DNA from: Chloroflexota bacterium | GTDB taxonomy: Bacteria > Chloroflexota > Dehalococcoidia > Lucifugimonadales > Australimonadaceae | DNA: 45,405 nucleotides | NCBI GenBank assembly: GCA_027618515.1 | Contig: JAQCEV010000011.1 | Span: 1 to 45,405 of the forward strand | Direction of reading: 5' to 3' | Shown: positions 8,434 through 16,538 of the stretch, piece by piece | How the letters are laid out: each line of letters opens with the position of its first letter | Numbering within the stretch: position 1 is the stretch's first letter | Notes under the pieces: model-generated | Told to the model about the DNA's origin: nothing | What the model saw: only the letters and a program-made list of their open reading frames with translations | Database searches by the model: none | Program-made: the position numbers and the translations under genes

Positions 8434-9748
8434 CCATCCTGACGCACACGGCCAACTCGCGGGGCGTTTGGCCACGATCCCCAGCGAGTTCGGAGGAGGG
8501 CTGGGCTCTCGATACACCATCTGGTCGACGGCCGCTGAAGCGTTCGTCTCCGCTCCTTGGGTAGACACCGCGCAGTTCCCGGAACTCCCCGATCTGGCGC
8601 TGAAGCCGCTCAGGCCCATCGTCGGCTTCGGCCCAGACATGTTTGGGTACATCTACAACATGGTCGGAGACTCGACGCTTCAGGCGCCGCCGGGGAATGG
8701 CCACAATTTCGTGGTGCATACGGCAATCGAGTTGGGGTTGCTGGGAGTGCTGGCGTACGGAGCGTTGGTGGGCTTCGCTACATGGGCACTCGTGGGCCTG
8801 GTCCGGGCCGCCCGCAAGCAGGAACTCCCCGTTTGGGCAGCCTACGCAGCGATCGGGCTGAGCAGCGTGTTAGCGGGGCGAGCGCTCGAACAGATGGCAG
8901 GGAAAGCGCAGACCTCCGATATGGCGCTCTCGTGGCTCCTGGCTGGCGTCGTCGTGGCGATGCTGCGCATGCAGAGCAACGGATGGGCTGGCAGCGAGCC
9001 AGCACGCGGGCAAGGTCCATCTACTCGGCGACGCAGGGCCGGAGGTGCCGTGATCGGCGCGCGCGGGCTGCTGAAAAGCGACCCCGCCAGACTGGCGGTC
9101 GCAGCCACGATCACACTAGGTGCGATCGTCATCTGGTGGCAGGCCGTGCTTGCGCCGACGTACGCGGCGTCGTTGATGGGCGCCGGCTCAACGGCCAGCG
9201 AAATCGATGCCGCTATCGCAGCATCGCCGGGTTCGTTCGTGCCCAGGACGACGCAAGCCACCAACTGGCTGAACGCCATGCAGTCCCAGACTACTGACCC
9301 TCGGAAACTCAGCGCGCTCAGCAGCGGGCTGGCGGTCCTTCAACCTGCGATCGACCGCGATCCCCTCAATGCGCGGGCTTGGCTCCAGCGAGGGGTACTC
9401 AGCCGAGCGATGGCAACCATCGATCCAGCGCTTGGTCCAGCCGCTATCCGCGACTGGGAGCTGATAACGGCGATCGTCCCCGGCCTGTGGGAGCCGCACG
9501 AGCAGTTCGCATGGACTTTGACAGTCTCGGGAGAATCGAACCGCGCGCTTGAGGTCGTTGCGCACACCAAGGAGCTGGGCGCGCCAGCGGACGCCAGCGG
9601 CTACTTCCTCTGGTACGTGGAAGCCCTCGCGTTGATCCAACTCGGACGGGATGCAGAGGCTGAACCACTGATCCAAGCTCTAGCTGAGAGTGGCAGCCCA
9701 GGCGTCGAGTTTCTCGTGGATTACCTCCACGGCCAATCCATACCGTAG
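7979..9748 (+). CDS. O-antigen ligase-like membrane protein with TPR-like C-terminus (5' end shifted)
   Basis: The bulk of the gene begun at 7522. The first codon of this frame is a TTG without a ribosome site, so it is not a real start. The protein has a run of membrane helices, a periplasmic-type loop with GNGHNFVVHTAIELGLLGVLAYGALVGF, typical of the Wzy/O-antigen ligase (Wzy_C) fold, and VSRGPTLGLLLAALVF. After a last hydrophobic segment (ATITLGAIVIWWQAVL) a soluble tail follows from about residue 420. It has helical pairs resembling tetratricopeptide repeats (RAWLQRGVLSRAM, EPHEQFAWTLTVSGESNRALEV, ALIQLGRDAEAEPLI). Proteins of this shape link or polymerise surface glycans. No glycosyltransferase cluster is nearby, so the substrate is unknown. 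The stop sits at the edge of the 45-bp repeat. Confidence 0.78.
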   Translation: MRTRVQLERLMLAITVSSMLFALYGIGQRFGVDAFRTGPPAPRVALATGNPVFGAAYLLMTIPLTLALVQIEGQLWTRVRLILVGAAAISLQTTAFAFTVSRGPTLGLLLAALVFVGIVAWVQGRQTAMRPGASLLIAIAIGFALTYVPVPDHPDAHGQLAGRLATIPSEFGGGLGSRYTIWSTAAEAFVSAPWVDTAQFPELPDLALKPLRPIVGFGPDMFGYIYNMVGDSTLQAPPGNGHNFVVHTAIELGLLGVLAYGALVGFATWALVGLVRAARKQELPVWAAYAAIGLSSVLAGRALEQMAGKAQTSDMALSWLLAGVVVAMLRMQSNGWAGSEPARGQGPSTRRRRAGGAVIGARGLLKSDPARLAVAATITLGAIVIWWQAVLAPTYAASLMGAGSTASEIDAAIAASPGSFVPRTTQATNWLNAMQSQTTDPRKLSALSSGLAVLQPAIDRDPLNARAWLQRGVLSRAMATIDPALGPAAIRDWELITAIVPGLWEPHEQFAWTLTVSGESNRALEVVAHTKELGAPADASGYFLWYVEALALIQLGRDAEAEPLIQALAESGSPGVEFLVDYLHGQSIP

Positions 9749-9791
9749 GAGCACACCCGGCGCGCTGCCGAGCGTGCTCCCTAAGCTCTGC
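9747..9791. repeat. 45-bp direct repeat, copy 2, with internal hairpin
   Basis: Second copy of the element at 7367-7411, exactly 2380 bp downstream and in the same orientation. Here it is non-coding and begins in the stop codon of the ligase-like gene. It ends at the stop codon of the leftward cupin gene. The internal GGAGCAC/GTGCTCC hairpin could terminate both converging transcripts. Confidence 0.85.
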
Positions 9792-10945
9792 TAGGTGCGA
9801 CGCTCGTCGGTGGGGCCGACGTTGCCGGTGCACCAGGGAATGAACGCCTTCATGTTGCACGGCACGCCCTTGGCGGCAAGCTGCGCCTCGTACTCTTCGT
9901 GGATGGCTTTTTCTTCGTCGCCGTACTCGATCTGCCATCCGCCTTCCTTCACGCTCTTGTCGGCCAGCCAGCCACGGTTGGAGCGCGGCTTCATGTCGCC
10001 GAGGGAACCGGTGTAGATGGCCAGATAGCGCGCACGGGTGTTGCCGGTGTTGAAGTGCTGGTGGAACATCTCGTCGCCAGGCACGATGACCATGCCTCCG
10101 ACCTTCCAGTCGGCCTTACGGCGTTCCCCACCGTCCTGCCAGAGCAACGAGTAGCCCTCCTCGCCGCTGAGCAGCAGCAAGTGGGCGCCAGGGCCGTGGC
10201 GGTGGGCCTTCTTGTAGGTGCCGACCGGGAACTCCGACATGTGCGCTTTGCTGCTGTTCTTGGCCATCTCCAACATGACATTGACGCCACCGGCGCCTCG
10301 TTCTTTCCAGCCATAGAGCGCCATATCAGGAGCATTTGGGATGAAGTTGGACTCCCAGACGCGCTTGTTGAACAACTCCCCACTGCCGTTGAAGAAATCC
10401 CCACCAGCGTCGTAGCGCCCCTTGAAGGCGTGTTCGGTTTTGAATATGAAGTCGATGTCGTTGTAGAGCCGCAACGCTGGGGGCGCAGTGGTCACGGATA
10501 TGTAGCGGGCAGCGTCGGTACCACTGCCATTGAAGTGCTGGTACGAGGCGTTGAGCGGGATGGCAAACAGACTGCCCGCGTGCCACTCGAAGCTCTGCTT
10601 CTTGTTCTCGTCGTTCCAGATATTCGTCGCACCTCTGCCCGAGATGATGTAGCAGTACTCCTCGTACAGGTGGTGCTCCGGCTCGGACTTGCCACCCGGT
10701 GCGATCTCGACGAGGTGGGAGTCGTTGGTGAGATGGTCGTTGGGGATGTTGATGATGGCACCCTTGCCACCCTTGCGTTCCCAAGGACCAAGCTCGATCT
10801 GACTGAGATCCTCGAAGGCGAAGTCGACGATGACTTTAACGCCTTCCTGCTTCTGCCAACGATCGTAGGCGTCGTCGTGCTGGAAATCCGTGAGATCCCC
10901 TTCGGGTGTCTCCGCGATCTTCATGTCCGTGCCTTGCATGACCAT
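9791..10945 (-). CDS. Bicupin-domain protein, possible dioxygenase
   Basis: A 384-residue protein with two cupin barrels. The first shows EPEHHLYEEYCYIISGRG (motif 1) and IPLNASYQHFNGSG (motif 2). The second shows KKAHRHGPGAHLLLLSGEEG with an HxH pair, then VPGDEMFHQHFNTG. Both sets look able to bind a metal ion. Overall layout recalls bicupin ring-cleaving dioxygenases such as gentisate 1,2-dioxygenase, but this assignment is only a guess. The ATG at 10945 is chosen because GGAGGAG lies 6 bases before it; the frame itself stays open to 11005. An isochorismatase-family gene lies upstream on the same strand, 131 bp away. A 14-bp palindrome sits just upstream of the start. Confidence 0.8.
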   Translation of the reverse strand: MVMQGTDMKIAETPEGDLTDFQHDDAYDRWQKQEGVKVIVDFAFEDLSQIELGPWERKGGKGAIINIPNDHLTNDSHLVEIAPGGKSEPEHHLYEEYCYIISGRGATNIWNDENKKQSFEWHAGSLFAIPLNASYQHFNGSGTDAARYISVTTAPPALRLYNDIDFIFKTEHAFKGRYDAGGDFFNGSGELFNKRVWESNFIPNAPDMALYGWKERGAGGVNVMLEMAKNSSKAHMSEFPVGTYKKAHRHGPGAHLLLLSGEEGYSLLWQDGGERRKADWKVGGMVIVPGDEMFHQHFNTGNTRARYLAIYTGSLGDMKPRSNRGWLADKSVKEGGWQIEYGDEEKAIHEEYEAQLAAKGVPCNMKAFIPWCTGNVGPTDERRT

Positions 10946-10986
10946 GGTGCGCTCCTCCATCTGCATGAGTGCGGCAAAGATATGCC

Positions 10987-11000
10987 TATCGCTGGCGATA
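10987..11000. promoter_or_regulatory. Palindrome TATCGC-TG-GCGATA upstream of the cupin gene
   Basis: A perfect 6+2+6 inverted repeat lies about 42 bp upstream of the cupin start, where an operator would be expected. No cognate regulator is identifiable nearby. Confidence 0.35.
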
Positions 11001-11025
11001 CGCAACGTTATCGGCCCGGTCTATG

Positions 11026-11054
11026 CCTAGCGCTACGAGAAGCGAAGCGCTAGG
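11026..11054. terminator. 9-bp stem hairpin between isochorismatase and cupin genes
   Basis: CCTAGCGCT (11026-11034) pairs perfectly with AGCGCTAGG (11046-11054) across an 11-nt loop, 22 bp past the isochorismatase stop. There is no T-run on the leftward side. It may be a weak terminator or an RNA-stabilising hairpin separating the two genes. Confidence 0.4.
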
Positions 11055-11076
11055 TGAGGGCACAGCCGGTTTCGAG

Positions 11077-11772
11077 CTAGACCTCGGGGAATGCCTCCAG
11101 GCGCTCGGCGACTTCGTCGATGTGCATGACATCCGCGTACTTGTGGTGCATGTCGAAGAGGTTCATCTTGTGCGACAGCAGGTTGCGGTCGAAGACGCAC
11201 TCTTCAGCGACGACGACGTGGAAGCCGTAGTTGTAGGCGTCAGCCACGGACGCTCGCACGCACCCGCTGGTGCTCTCGCCGCACACGATGACGGTGTCTA
11301 TGCCCGCTTGCGTCAGGTGCGCGACCAGCGGCGTGCCGAAGAACCCAGACGCCCGCTGTTTGCTGATGACTACGTCCTCTGGGAACGGGGTGAAGGCTTC
11401 GAAGATCTCCTGGGGATTCTCGCCGGTGTTGCCACGCTTGCGGTTGGTAGCGGTGACGCTGCCAGGACGGGCTTCAGGGCGTGTTTCGCCTTTGGTGTAG
11501 AAGACCGGGAAGCCGCGCGAGCGAGCGAGCGCAAAGAGTTGCTTGGTAGGCTCGACCGCGTTCCATGCATATTCGCCGCAGGAACTGGGGAATTCTTTGG
11601 CCACTTCGTGAACCGGAACTGAGCCCCCCTGGTACACCATGTTGTAGAGGTCGATGGCGAGCAGTGCAGGCTTCTGACCCACATACAGCTCCCGCTGGTA
11701 GTGCTTGTACAACTCCAGGTCCTCAGGGCTAACTACGTCTTTCCAAACGTGATCTTCGAAGTCGCGAGGCAT
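11077..11772 (-). CDS. Isochorismatase-family cysteine hydrolase
   Basis: A 231-residue alpha/beta hydrolase of the isochorismatase superfamily. The catalytic triad is visible: Asp41 (LLAIDLYNM), Lys138 (VVISKQRASGF) and Cys171 (CGESTSGCVRAS). A typical cis-peptide-type VCGESTSG stretch precedes the cysteine. Its N-terminal extension and triad spacing resemble N-carbamoylsarcosine amidohydrolase and maleamate amidohydrolase types, which hydrolyse C-N bonds. The ATG at 11772 follows AGGAGG with a 7-base spacer; the frame is open to 11829, but that start has no such site. It likely works with the cupin gene downstream. Pairing of a ring-cleaving cupin with an amidase would suit an N-containing aromatic compound (inference). 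Confidence 0.88.
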   Translation of the reverse strand: MPRDFEDHVWKDVVSPEDLELYKHYQRELYVGQKPALLAIDLYNMVYQGGSVPVHEVAKEFPSSCGEYAWNAVEPTKQLFALARSRGFPVFYTKGETRPEARPGSVTATNRKRGNTGENPQEIFEAFTPFPEDVVISKQRASGFFGTPLVAHLTQAGIDTVIVCGESTSGCVRASVADAYNYGFHVVVAEECVFDRNLLSHKMNLFDMHHKYADVMHIDEVAERLEAFPEV

Positions 11773-11864
11773 GGCAGACCCTCCTGGCATCGACAAGCCA
11801 GCGCTGGGCTTCTGGCGGTGCGTGCGCATTCTACCCCTGGCGCAGGCCTTGGGTAGCCCCGCAT

Positions 11865-14168
11865 GTGACGGCGCGGCACCTAGCAGGTGGCATGGTGCAT
11901 CCGATTCCCCAGGGGGTGCTTGAGCACGCCGATGAGCTTCACGCTGTCATCGAGGTACGGTACCCTCGGGACAGGTATCCACGATCCACTTGGAGCGACC
12001 CGACTTTGGCCAGCGATTCGATAAACCTTCTCCTGATCTGCAAAGAAACCGACGCCCAGCCTCTGCGAGATGTCATCGACATTGCGGAGCACCCATGGCC
12101 GGTGCACACCGAGACCGTGACGACCTTAGCGGCTGCGTTCGGTCGGCTGGGGGTGGGTGACGTTGATCTCGCGCTGCTGGATCTGGCGCTACCGGGTAGC
12201 GCGGGCGTGGCAACGCTCGTGCAAGCCCGCGCTATGGCTCCCTCAACGGCTTTCGTAGTCGTCGTGGAACATGACCACGACGAGATCGGAGACGAGAGCG
12301 TCCTTGCAGGAGCGCAAGACATTCTGCTCAAAGGGACGATGGATCCGGTGATCGTCGCGCGCACGCTCCGCCACGCTATGGAGCGCCAACAAGCCGACTC
12401 AGCGCTACATCAGAGCGAAGCACGCTACCGGACGCTGTTCCACGATTCACAGGAAGCGATATTCATCAGCGACCAAAGCGGCCAGGTCAGCGATATCAAC
12501 GAGACAGCGCTAGAGATGTTCGCGCTCGCTCGCGAAGACGCCTGCGGGCATGACCTAGGTCAATGGTTCGTCGATCCCATGGACCGACACCGCTTCAGGG
12601 AGGCCTTGATCGCGGGAAACGGTCGGACCTCCGGATTCGAGGTGTGGCTGCGCAGGGGTGACGGTTCGCCGATACGCGTGGTTATCACGGCCAACCGACG
12701 ATTCGAAACCGGCGGTACTCCTGGCGGCGTGCAGGGGTACATACGCGACATCACGGAAAGCAGGCAGGCCGAAGAAGCGCTACGCGAGTCAGAGACACGA
12801 TTCAGAGCGCTGGCGCAATCCGCGCGTTACGCGATCATCTCAGCGGACACGGAGGGCCTCATCGTCTTCTGGAACGACGCGGCCAAGGGTACCTTTGGAT
12901 ACGACCAGTCAGAGGTGATCGGGAAATCGCTGACCATGCTCATGCCCGAGCGCTACCGGGATGCCCACCAGGCCGGACTCGAACGGTACCGCGACACGGG
13001 TGTGCCCCACGTGATCGGCCAGACGCTGGAGCTCGCTGGCATCCGGAAGGACGACCAGGAGTTCCCGCTGGAGCTTTCCGTGGCCGCGTGGAATACGGGG
13101 TCAGGCAGCTTCGTCAGCGCAATCATCAGAGATATCACCGAACGCGTGGAGGCGGAGAAGGCCAGGCGTGAGGCAGAGGTGCTGCTTCGCCAGCGCGACA
13201 AGATGGCGCAATTGGGAACGCTCTCTGCGGGGATGGCACACGAACTGAACAATCCGGCGGCGGCGGTTATCCGGGGGTCAGGCCAACTTGAGGCATCCCT
13301 CATGCAGATGGAACACGCGCAGGCGCTTCTGGGTGAAATCGCGTTGGCTCCCGAGCAAGAAGTGATTTTGAAGTCGCTCTCGGCACGCGCCCACGCCAGC
13401 GGCGGAACGCGCACGGAATTGGAACCGCTGCAGCGGGCTGATCGCGAGATCGAATTATGCGATTGGCTCGACGGCAAGCATCCAGACGCCTTCACCGTCG
13501 CACCGGCACTAGTGGAGTTGAACTACGACGTTGCAAGCTTGGACGAGCTAGCCACAACCTTTTCCGGGGAGCAACTGCCCGTCGTATTGAGTTGGCTCAG
13601 CGCCACGTACACCGCGTATGCGTTTGCGCACGAGATCGGCCATGGCGCCACACGCATCTCGGACATGGTGGACACGCTGAAGTCGTACAGCTACCTCGAC
13701 CGAGCCAACCTGCTAGAGGTGGATGTCCACGAGGCGCTCGAATCCACGCTCGCGATCCTGGCGCACAAGCTACGCCCTGGCATCAGCGTCCACCGCGATT
13801 ACTCGCCTGATGTGCCGGGCATCCAGGCATACGGTAGCGAGTTGAATCAGGTGTGGACAGCCTTGATCGACAACGCCGCAGACGCTCTCCAAGGCAAGGG
13901 TGACATCACGTTCAGGCCGCACGCCTCGCCCGAGGAGGTCACCGTGACCATCGAGGACAACGGCCCAGGGATCCCGGCCGATGTCCAGCCACGGGTGTTC
14001 GACGCGTTCTTCACGACGAAACCCACGGGCCACGGCACCGGCGTGGGCCTTACCGTGATCTACAACGTAGTGGTGGAGCGCCACCGCGGCGACCTAGCGT
14101 TCGAGACCGAGCCTGGCAAGACTGCGTTCACCGTTACACTGCCCACCAACTTGGATGTAAAGGACTAA
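11865..14168 (+). CDS. Soluble hybrid sensor histidine kinase (receiver-PAS-PAS-HisKA-HATPase)
   Basis: A 767-residue protein with no membrane segment. Domains in order: a receiver-like domain at about 53-175, with phosphoacceptor-position Asp106 (ALLDLALPG) and conserved-position Lys156; PAS domain 1 at about 183-300, ending YIRDITE; PAS domain 2 at about 307-428, ending IRDITE; HisKA with phospho-accepting His459 (GMAHELNNPAAA). A roughly 100-residue insertion (about 485-585) precedes the second dimerisation helix. The ATPase domain has an N box (TALIDNAADAL), G1 (IEDNGPGIP), an F box (DAFFTTK) and G2 (GHGTGVGLT). It would sense a cytosolic signal. No output response regulator is adjacent. 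The start is uncertain: GTG at 11865 or ATG at 11892. Confidence 0.9.
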   Translation: MTARHLAGGMVHPIPQGVLEHADELHAVIEVRYPRDRYPRSTWSDPTLASDSINLLLICKETDAQPLRDVIDIAEHPWPVHTETVTTLAAAFGRLGVGDVDLALLDLALPGSAGVATLVQARAMAPSTAFVVVVEHDHDEIGDESVLAGAQDILLKGTMDPVIVARTLRHAMERQQADSALHQSEARYRTLFHDSQEAIFISDQSGQVSDINETALEMFALAREDACGHDLGQWFVDPMDRHRFREALIAGNGRTSGFEVWLRRGDGSPIRVVITANRRFETGGTPGGVQGYIRDITESRQAEEALRESETRFRALAQSARYAIISADTEGLIVFWNDAAKGTFGYDQSEVIGKSLTMLMPERYRDAHQAGLERYRDTGVPHVIGQTLELAGIRKDDQEFPLELSVAAWNTGSGSFVSAIIRDITERVEAEKARREAEVLLRQRDKMAQLGTLSAGMAHELNNPAAAVIRGSGQLEASLMQMEHAQALLGEIALAPEQEVILKSLSARAHASGGTRTELEPLQRADREIELCDWLDGKHPDAFTVAPALVELNYDVASLDELATTFSGEQLPVVLSWLSATYTAYAFAHEIGHGATRISDMVDTLKSYSYLDRANLLEVDVHEALESTLAILAHKLRPGISVHRDYSPDVPGIQAYGSELNQVWTALIDNAADALQGKGDITFRPHASPEEVTVTIEDNGPGIPADVQPRVFDAFFTTKPTGHGTGVGLTVIYNVVVERHRGDLAFETEPGKTAFTVTLPTNLDVKD

Positions 14169-14170
14169 CC

Positions 14171-15025
14171 ATGGCTGATGGCCCACTGACCGGCAAAGTA
14201 GCGTTGATCACAGGCGCGGGGAGCAACCCTGGGATGGGTCGCATCATGGCGCTCGCGATGGTACGGGCCGGAGCTCGCGTGGCGATGTCCGACGTGAACG
14301 CCGAAGCGCTGGCTCGCAGCGTGAACGACGCTCGCGAGATCGGCGGCGACGACTCGGCGATGGCTATCGTGGCGGACGTAAGCTCGCCGGAGGACGCTGA
14401 GCGCGCCGTGGCGGAGGCCATCGACGGCCTAGGCGGGTTGCACATACTGGTGAACAACGCGGGGATCAACACGACTTTCAACGACGAGCGCGCGAACCGC
14501 GCTCCGAACTTCTGGGAGATCGACCCGGCGCTTTGGGCACGCATGATCTCTGTGAACCTCGGCGGTGCGTTCCTGATGTCCCGTGCGGCAGTACCACACC
14601 TGCTCGAGCAGAAGTGGGGCAGGCTGATCAGCGTGACGACGAGCCTGGACACGATGATCCGAGGACACAACGCTCCCTATGGACCGTCGAAAGCTGGTCA
14701 TGAGGCATTCGCTGCGGTGATGGCGTCTGAGCTTGAAGGCACAGGCGTCACGGCCAACGTCCTGGTGCCTGGAGGCGCGGCGGACACGAACTTCATCCCG
14801 TTCCTGCCGGAGATCGGCCGAACCACCTTTATCAACCCAGAGGTGATGGCAGCGCCCGCCGTATGGCTCTCGTCAGAGGCGTCCAGCGCGACCAACGGCA
14901 CACGCATCAGGGGCGTCGACTGGGACGAGAGCCTACCGATCGAGGAACGCCTAGCGAAGGCTAGCGGGCCAACCGGTTGGCCCCAGCTTGGCCGTCCTAC
15001 CGGGCAGCGGTCAAGCCCGGCCTAG
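14171..15025 (+). CDS. Short-chain dehydrogenase/reductase
   Basis: A 284-residue classical SDR. The cofactor site is GAGSNPGMGRIMA (about residues 15-27), followed by the NNAG motif (LVNNAGIN). The catalytic residues are Ser in VTTSLDT and the Tyr-Lys pair in PYGPSKAG. The acidic residue after strand 2 (MSDVNAEA) favours NAD over NADP. It would interconvert an alcohol and a ketone; the substrate is unknown. The ATG lies 2 bp after the kinase stop, so the two are probably translated from one message. Its end overlaps the converging deaminase gene by 15 bp. Confidence 0.92.
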   Translation: MADGPLTGKVALITGAGSNPGMGRIMALAMVRAGARVAMSDVNAEALARSVNDAREIGGDDSAMAIVADVSSPEDAERAVAEAIDGLGGLHILVNNAGINTTFNDERANRAPNFWEIDPALWARMISVNLGGAFLMSRAAVPHLLEQKWGRLISVTTSLDTMIRGHNAPYGPSKAGHEAFAAVMASELEGTGVTANVLVPGGAADTNFIPFLPEIGRTTFINPEVMAAPAVWLSSEASSATNGTRIRGVDWDESLPIEERLAKASGPTGWPQLGRPTGQRSSPA

Positions 15026-15469
15026 CTTCACGTCGTACTCGTGGAGTACAGCGTTGCACTCGTCTTCGAGCATCGGCGTGATGATCTCCGTGCCTATCCC
15101 GATCATGTCCGTGACCTTCTGCACGGTGTAGTCGCCCCAACGCCGGTTGCCTTCGGTGTGCATAGCGCCCACGACGACCACTTCGATACCGTTGACCGCG
15201 ATGGCTCCGCAGCACATGGGGCACGGCTCAAGCGTCGTGTAGAGGGTGCACCCGCTGAAGTCCAACGACTTGGTCTTGCTCACAGCGTCGAGCAGCGCAG
15301 TCGTCTCGGCGTGACCCAGCGGGTCCACGGCGGACTCACGTTGGTTGCCGCCTATGCCGACGATCTCATCGCCACGCGCGATGACGGCGCCCACAGCACG
15401 ATTGCCCGCTGCGCCTGACTTGCGCGCCTCGTCGAGCGCTATCCGCATGAACTTCTCGTGATCAGCCAT
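15011..15469 (-). CDS. Nucleoside/cytosine deaminase family zinc enzyme
   Basis: A 152-residue member of the CMP/dCMP deaminase fold. Zinc-site and proton-shuttle motifs are present: HAET (about residue 58) with the catalytic Glu, and TLEPCPMCCGA with both zinc cysteines. Length and the GNRAVGAVI opening resemble guanine/cytosine deaminases and TadA-like proteins. The tRNA-specific features of TadA are not clear, so the base substrate is left open. The ATG at 15469 is preceded by GGGAG; a frame extension to 15505 adds an unlikely 12 residues. It converges on and overlaps the SDR gene. Confidence 0.88.
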   Translation of the reverse strand: MADHEKFMRIALDEARKSGAAGNRAVGAVIARGDEIVGIGGNQRESAVDPLGHAETTALLDAVSKTKSLDFSGCTLYTTLEPCPMCCGAIAVNGIEVVVVGAMHTEGNRRWGDYTVQKVTDMIGIGTEIITPMLEDECNAVLHEYDVKLGRA

Positions 15470-15553
15470 TCTTGCTTCTCCCTCGCGCGTTACGTTTGGC
15501 TCCACCTATCGTGTGGGCGCCAGTCTTGTTCTACTTGTTCTAACTGGCCTGGT

Positions 15554-16465
15554 TCAGTCGCGGGCCACTGCATCACGCAGCGCCGACTCCAGGTCAGGAT
15601 AGGCGAACCGATAGCCCGCCGACAGAGCGACCTCTGGGATGCCTCGCTTGCTGGTCAGCACCTCACCCGCGAACTCGCCCAGCATCAGTCGGATAACGAT
15701 CGCTGGTGCCCAGGTGAGCGCCGGGCGGCGTAACGCGCGTCCGAACAGCTTGGCGAAGTCGCGCTGACGCGCTGCGTGAGGGCCAACGACGTTCATGGGG
15801 CCGCGTACGGTGTCGTTCTCGAGGGCGAAGCGGATCAAGCCCGTGAAATCGTCCACGTGCACCCACGCCCACCACTGATCACCCGAACCCATGCGCCCGC
15901 CCAGGCCCAGCTTGAACAACGGCAACTGGGGCTTCAAAAATGGCGCGCCTTTGCCCACGACCAGCCCTGTGCGCGAAACGACCGCCCTGATGCCCAAGCG
16001 TTCGGCATCGAGGACGGCGGATTCCCAATCGGCGCTGAGGCGTGCGAGGAAGTCTGTTCCCATGGTTTCAGTCTCAGGAAGCTCATCGTCTCCACGGTCG
16101 CCGTAGTAACCGATGCCGCTGCCGCCAACGATGACGCTCAGACGATCGCTCGAAGCCTCGATGCCGCGCACGATGTTACGAGCGGACTCCACGCGTGAGT
16201 CGTAGAGACGTTGCTTCTTGGCGGTGGTCCAGCGGCCCGTCACCGGCTCGCCCACCAGGTGCACGATGCCGTCGACGCCTGCGAGCGCATCGGCGGTCAA
16301 CGGTTCGTCCAGCGGTGCCCACGCGAACAGGCGGCTGACGCCGACTATCGCACTCGCACGCGAGGGGTTGCGCGACGTGCCAACGACCTCGTGGCCAGCC
16401 GTCGCAAGCGCACCAGCAAGCTTGCCGCCTAAGTATCCGGTAACGCCAGTGATGAGGATTCGCAT
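15554..16465 (-). CDS. TIGR01777-type NAD-dependent epimerase/dehydratase-like protein
   Basis: A 303-residue extended SDR. It opens with MRILITGVTGYLGGKLAGAL (Rossmann, GxxGxxG). It then shows VDGIVHLVGEPV and the family stretches GSGIGYYGDRGDDELPE and TGLVVGKGAPFLKPQLPLFKLGLGGRMGSG. The QWWAWVHVDD signature is characteristic of the YfcH/TIGR01777 group, whose substrate is generally unknown. The ATG at 16465 is preferred over 16495 because the extra 10 codons fall inside the terminator of the upstream proX gene. Confidence 0.9.
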   Translation of the reverse strand: MRILITGVTGYLGGKLAGALATAGHEVVGTSRNPSRASAIVGVSRLFAWAPLDEPLTADALAGVDGIVHLVGEPVTGRWTTAKKQRLYDSRVESARNIVRGIEASSDRLSVIVGGSGIGYYGDRGDDELPETETMGTDFLARLSADWESAVLDAERLGIRAVVSRTGLVVGKGAPFLKPQLPLFKLGLGGRMGSGDQWWAWVHVDDFTGLIRFALENDTVRGPMNVVGPHAARQRDFAKLFGRALRRPALTWAPAIVIRLMLGEFAGEVLTSKRGIPEVALSAGYRFAYPDLESALRDAVARD

Positions 16466-16481
16466 GGGAAGAGGATAAAAC

Positions 16482-16510
16482 AACGGGGCGGCCAATATGG
16501 CCGCCCCGTT
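16482..16510 (-). terminator. Rho-independent terminator of the proVWX operon
   Basis: A perfect 12-bp stem, AACGGGGCGGCC (16482-16493) with GGCCGCCCCGTT (16499-16510), and a 5-nt loop. Read leftward, it is followed by GTTTTATCC and lies 29 bp after the proX stop. It ends the osmolyte transporter operon. Confidence 0.88.
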
Positions 16511-16538
16511 TATCTAACTCTGCTTTAGATCGAGAGCT

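Noticed and set aside
9899-11053. A 384-residue + strand frame opposite the cupin gene
   Set aside because: It is an antisense shadow of the bicupin, with no recognisable motif and no plausible start.
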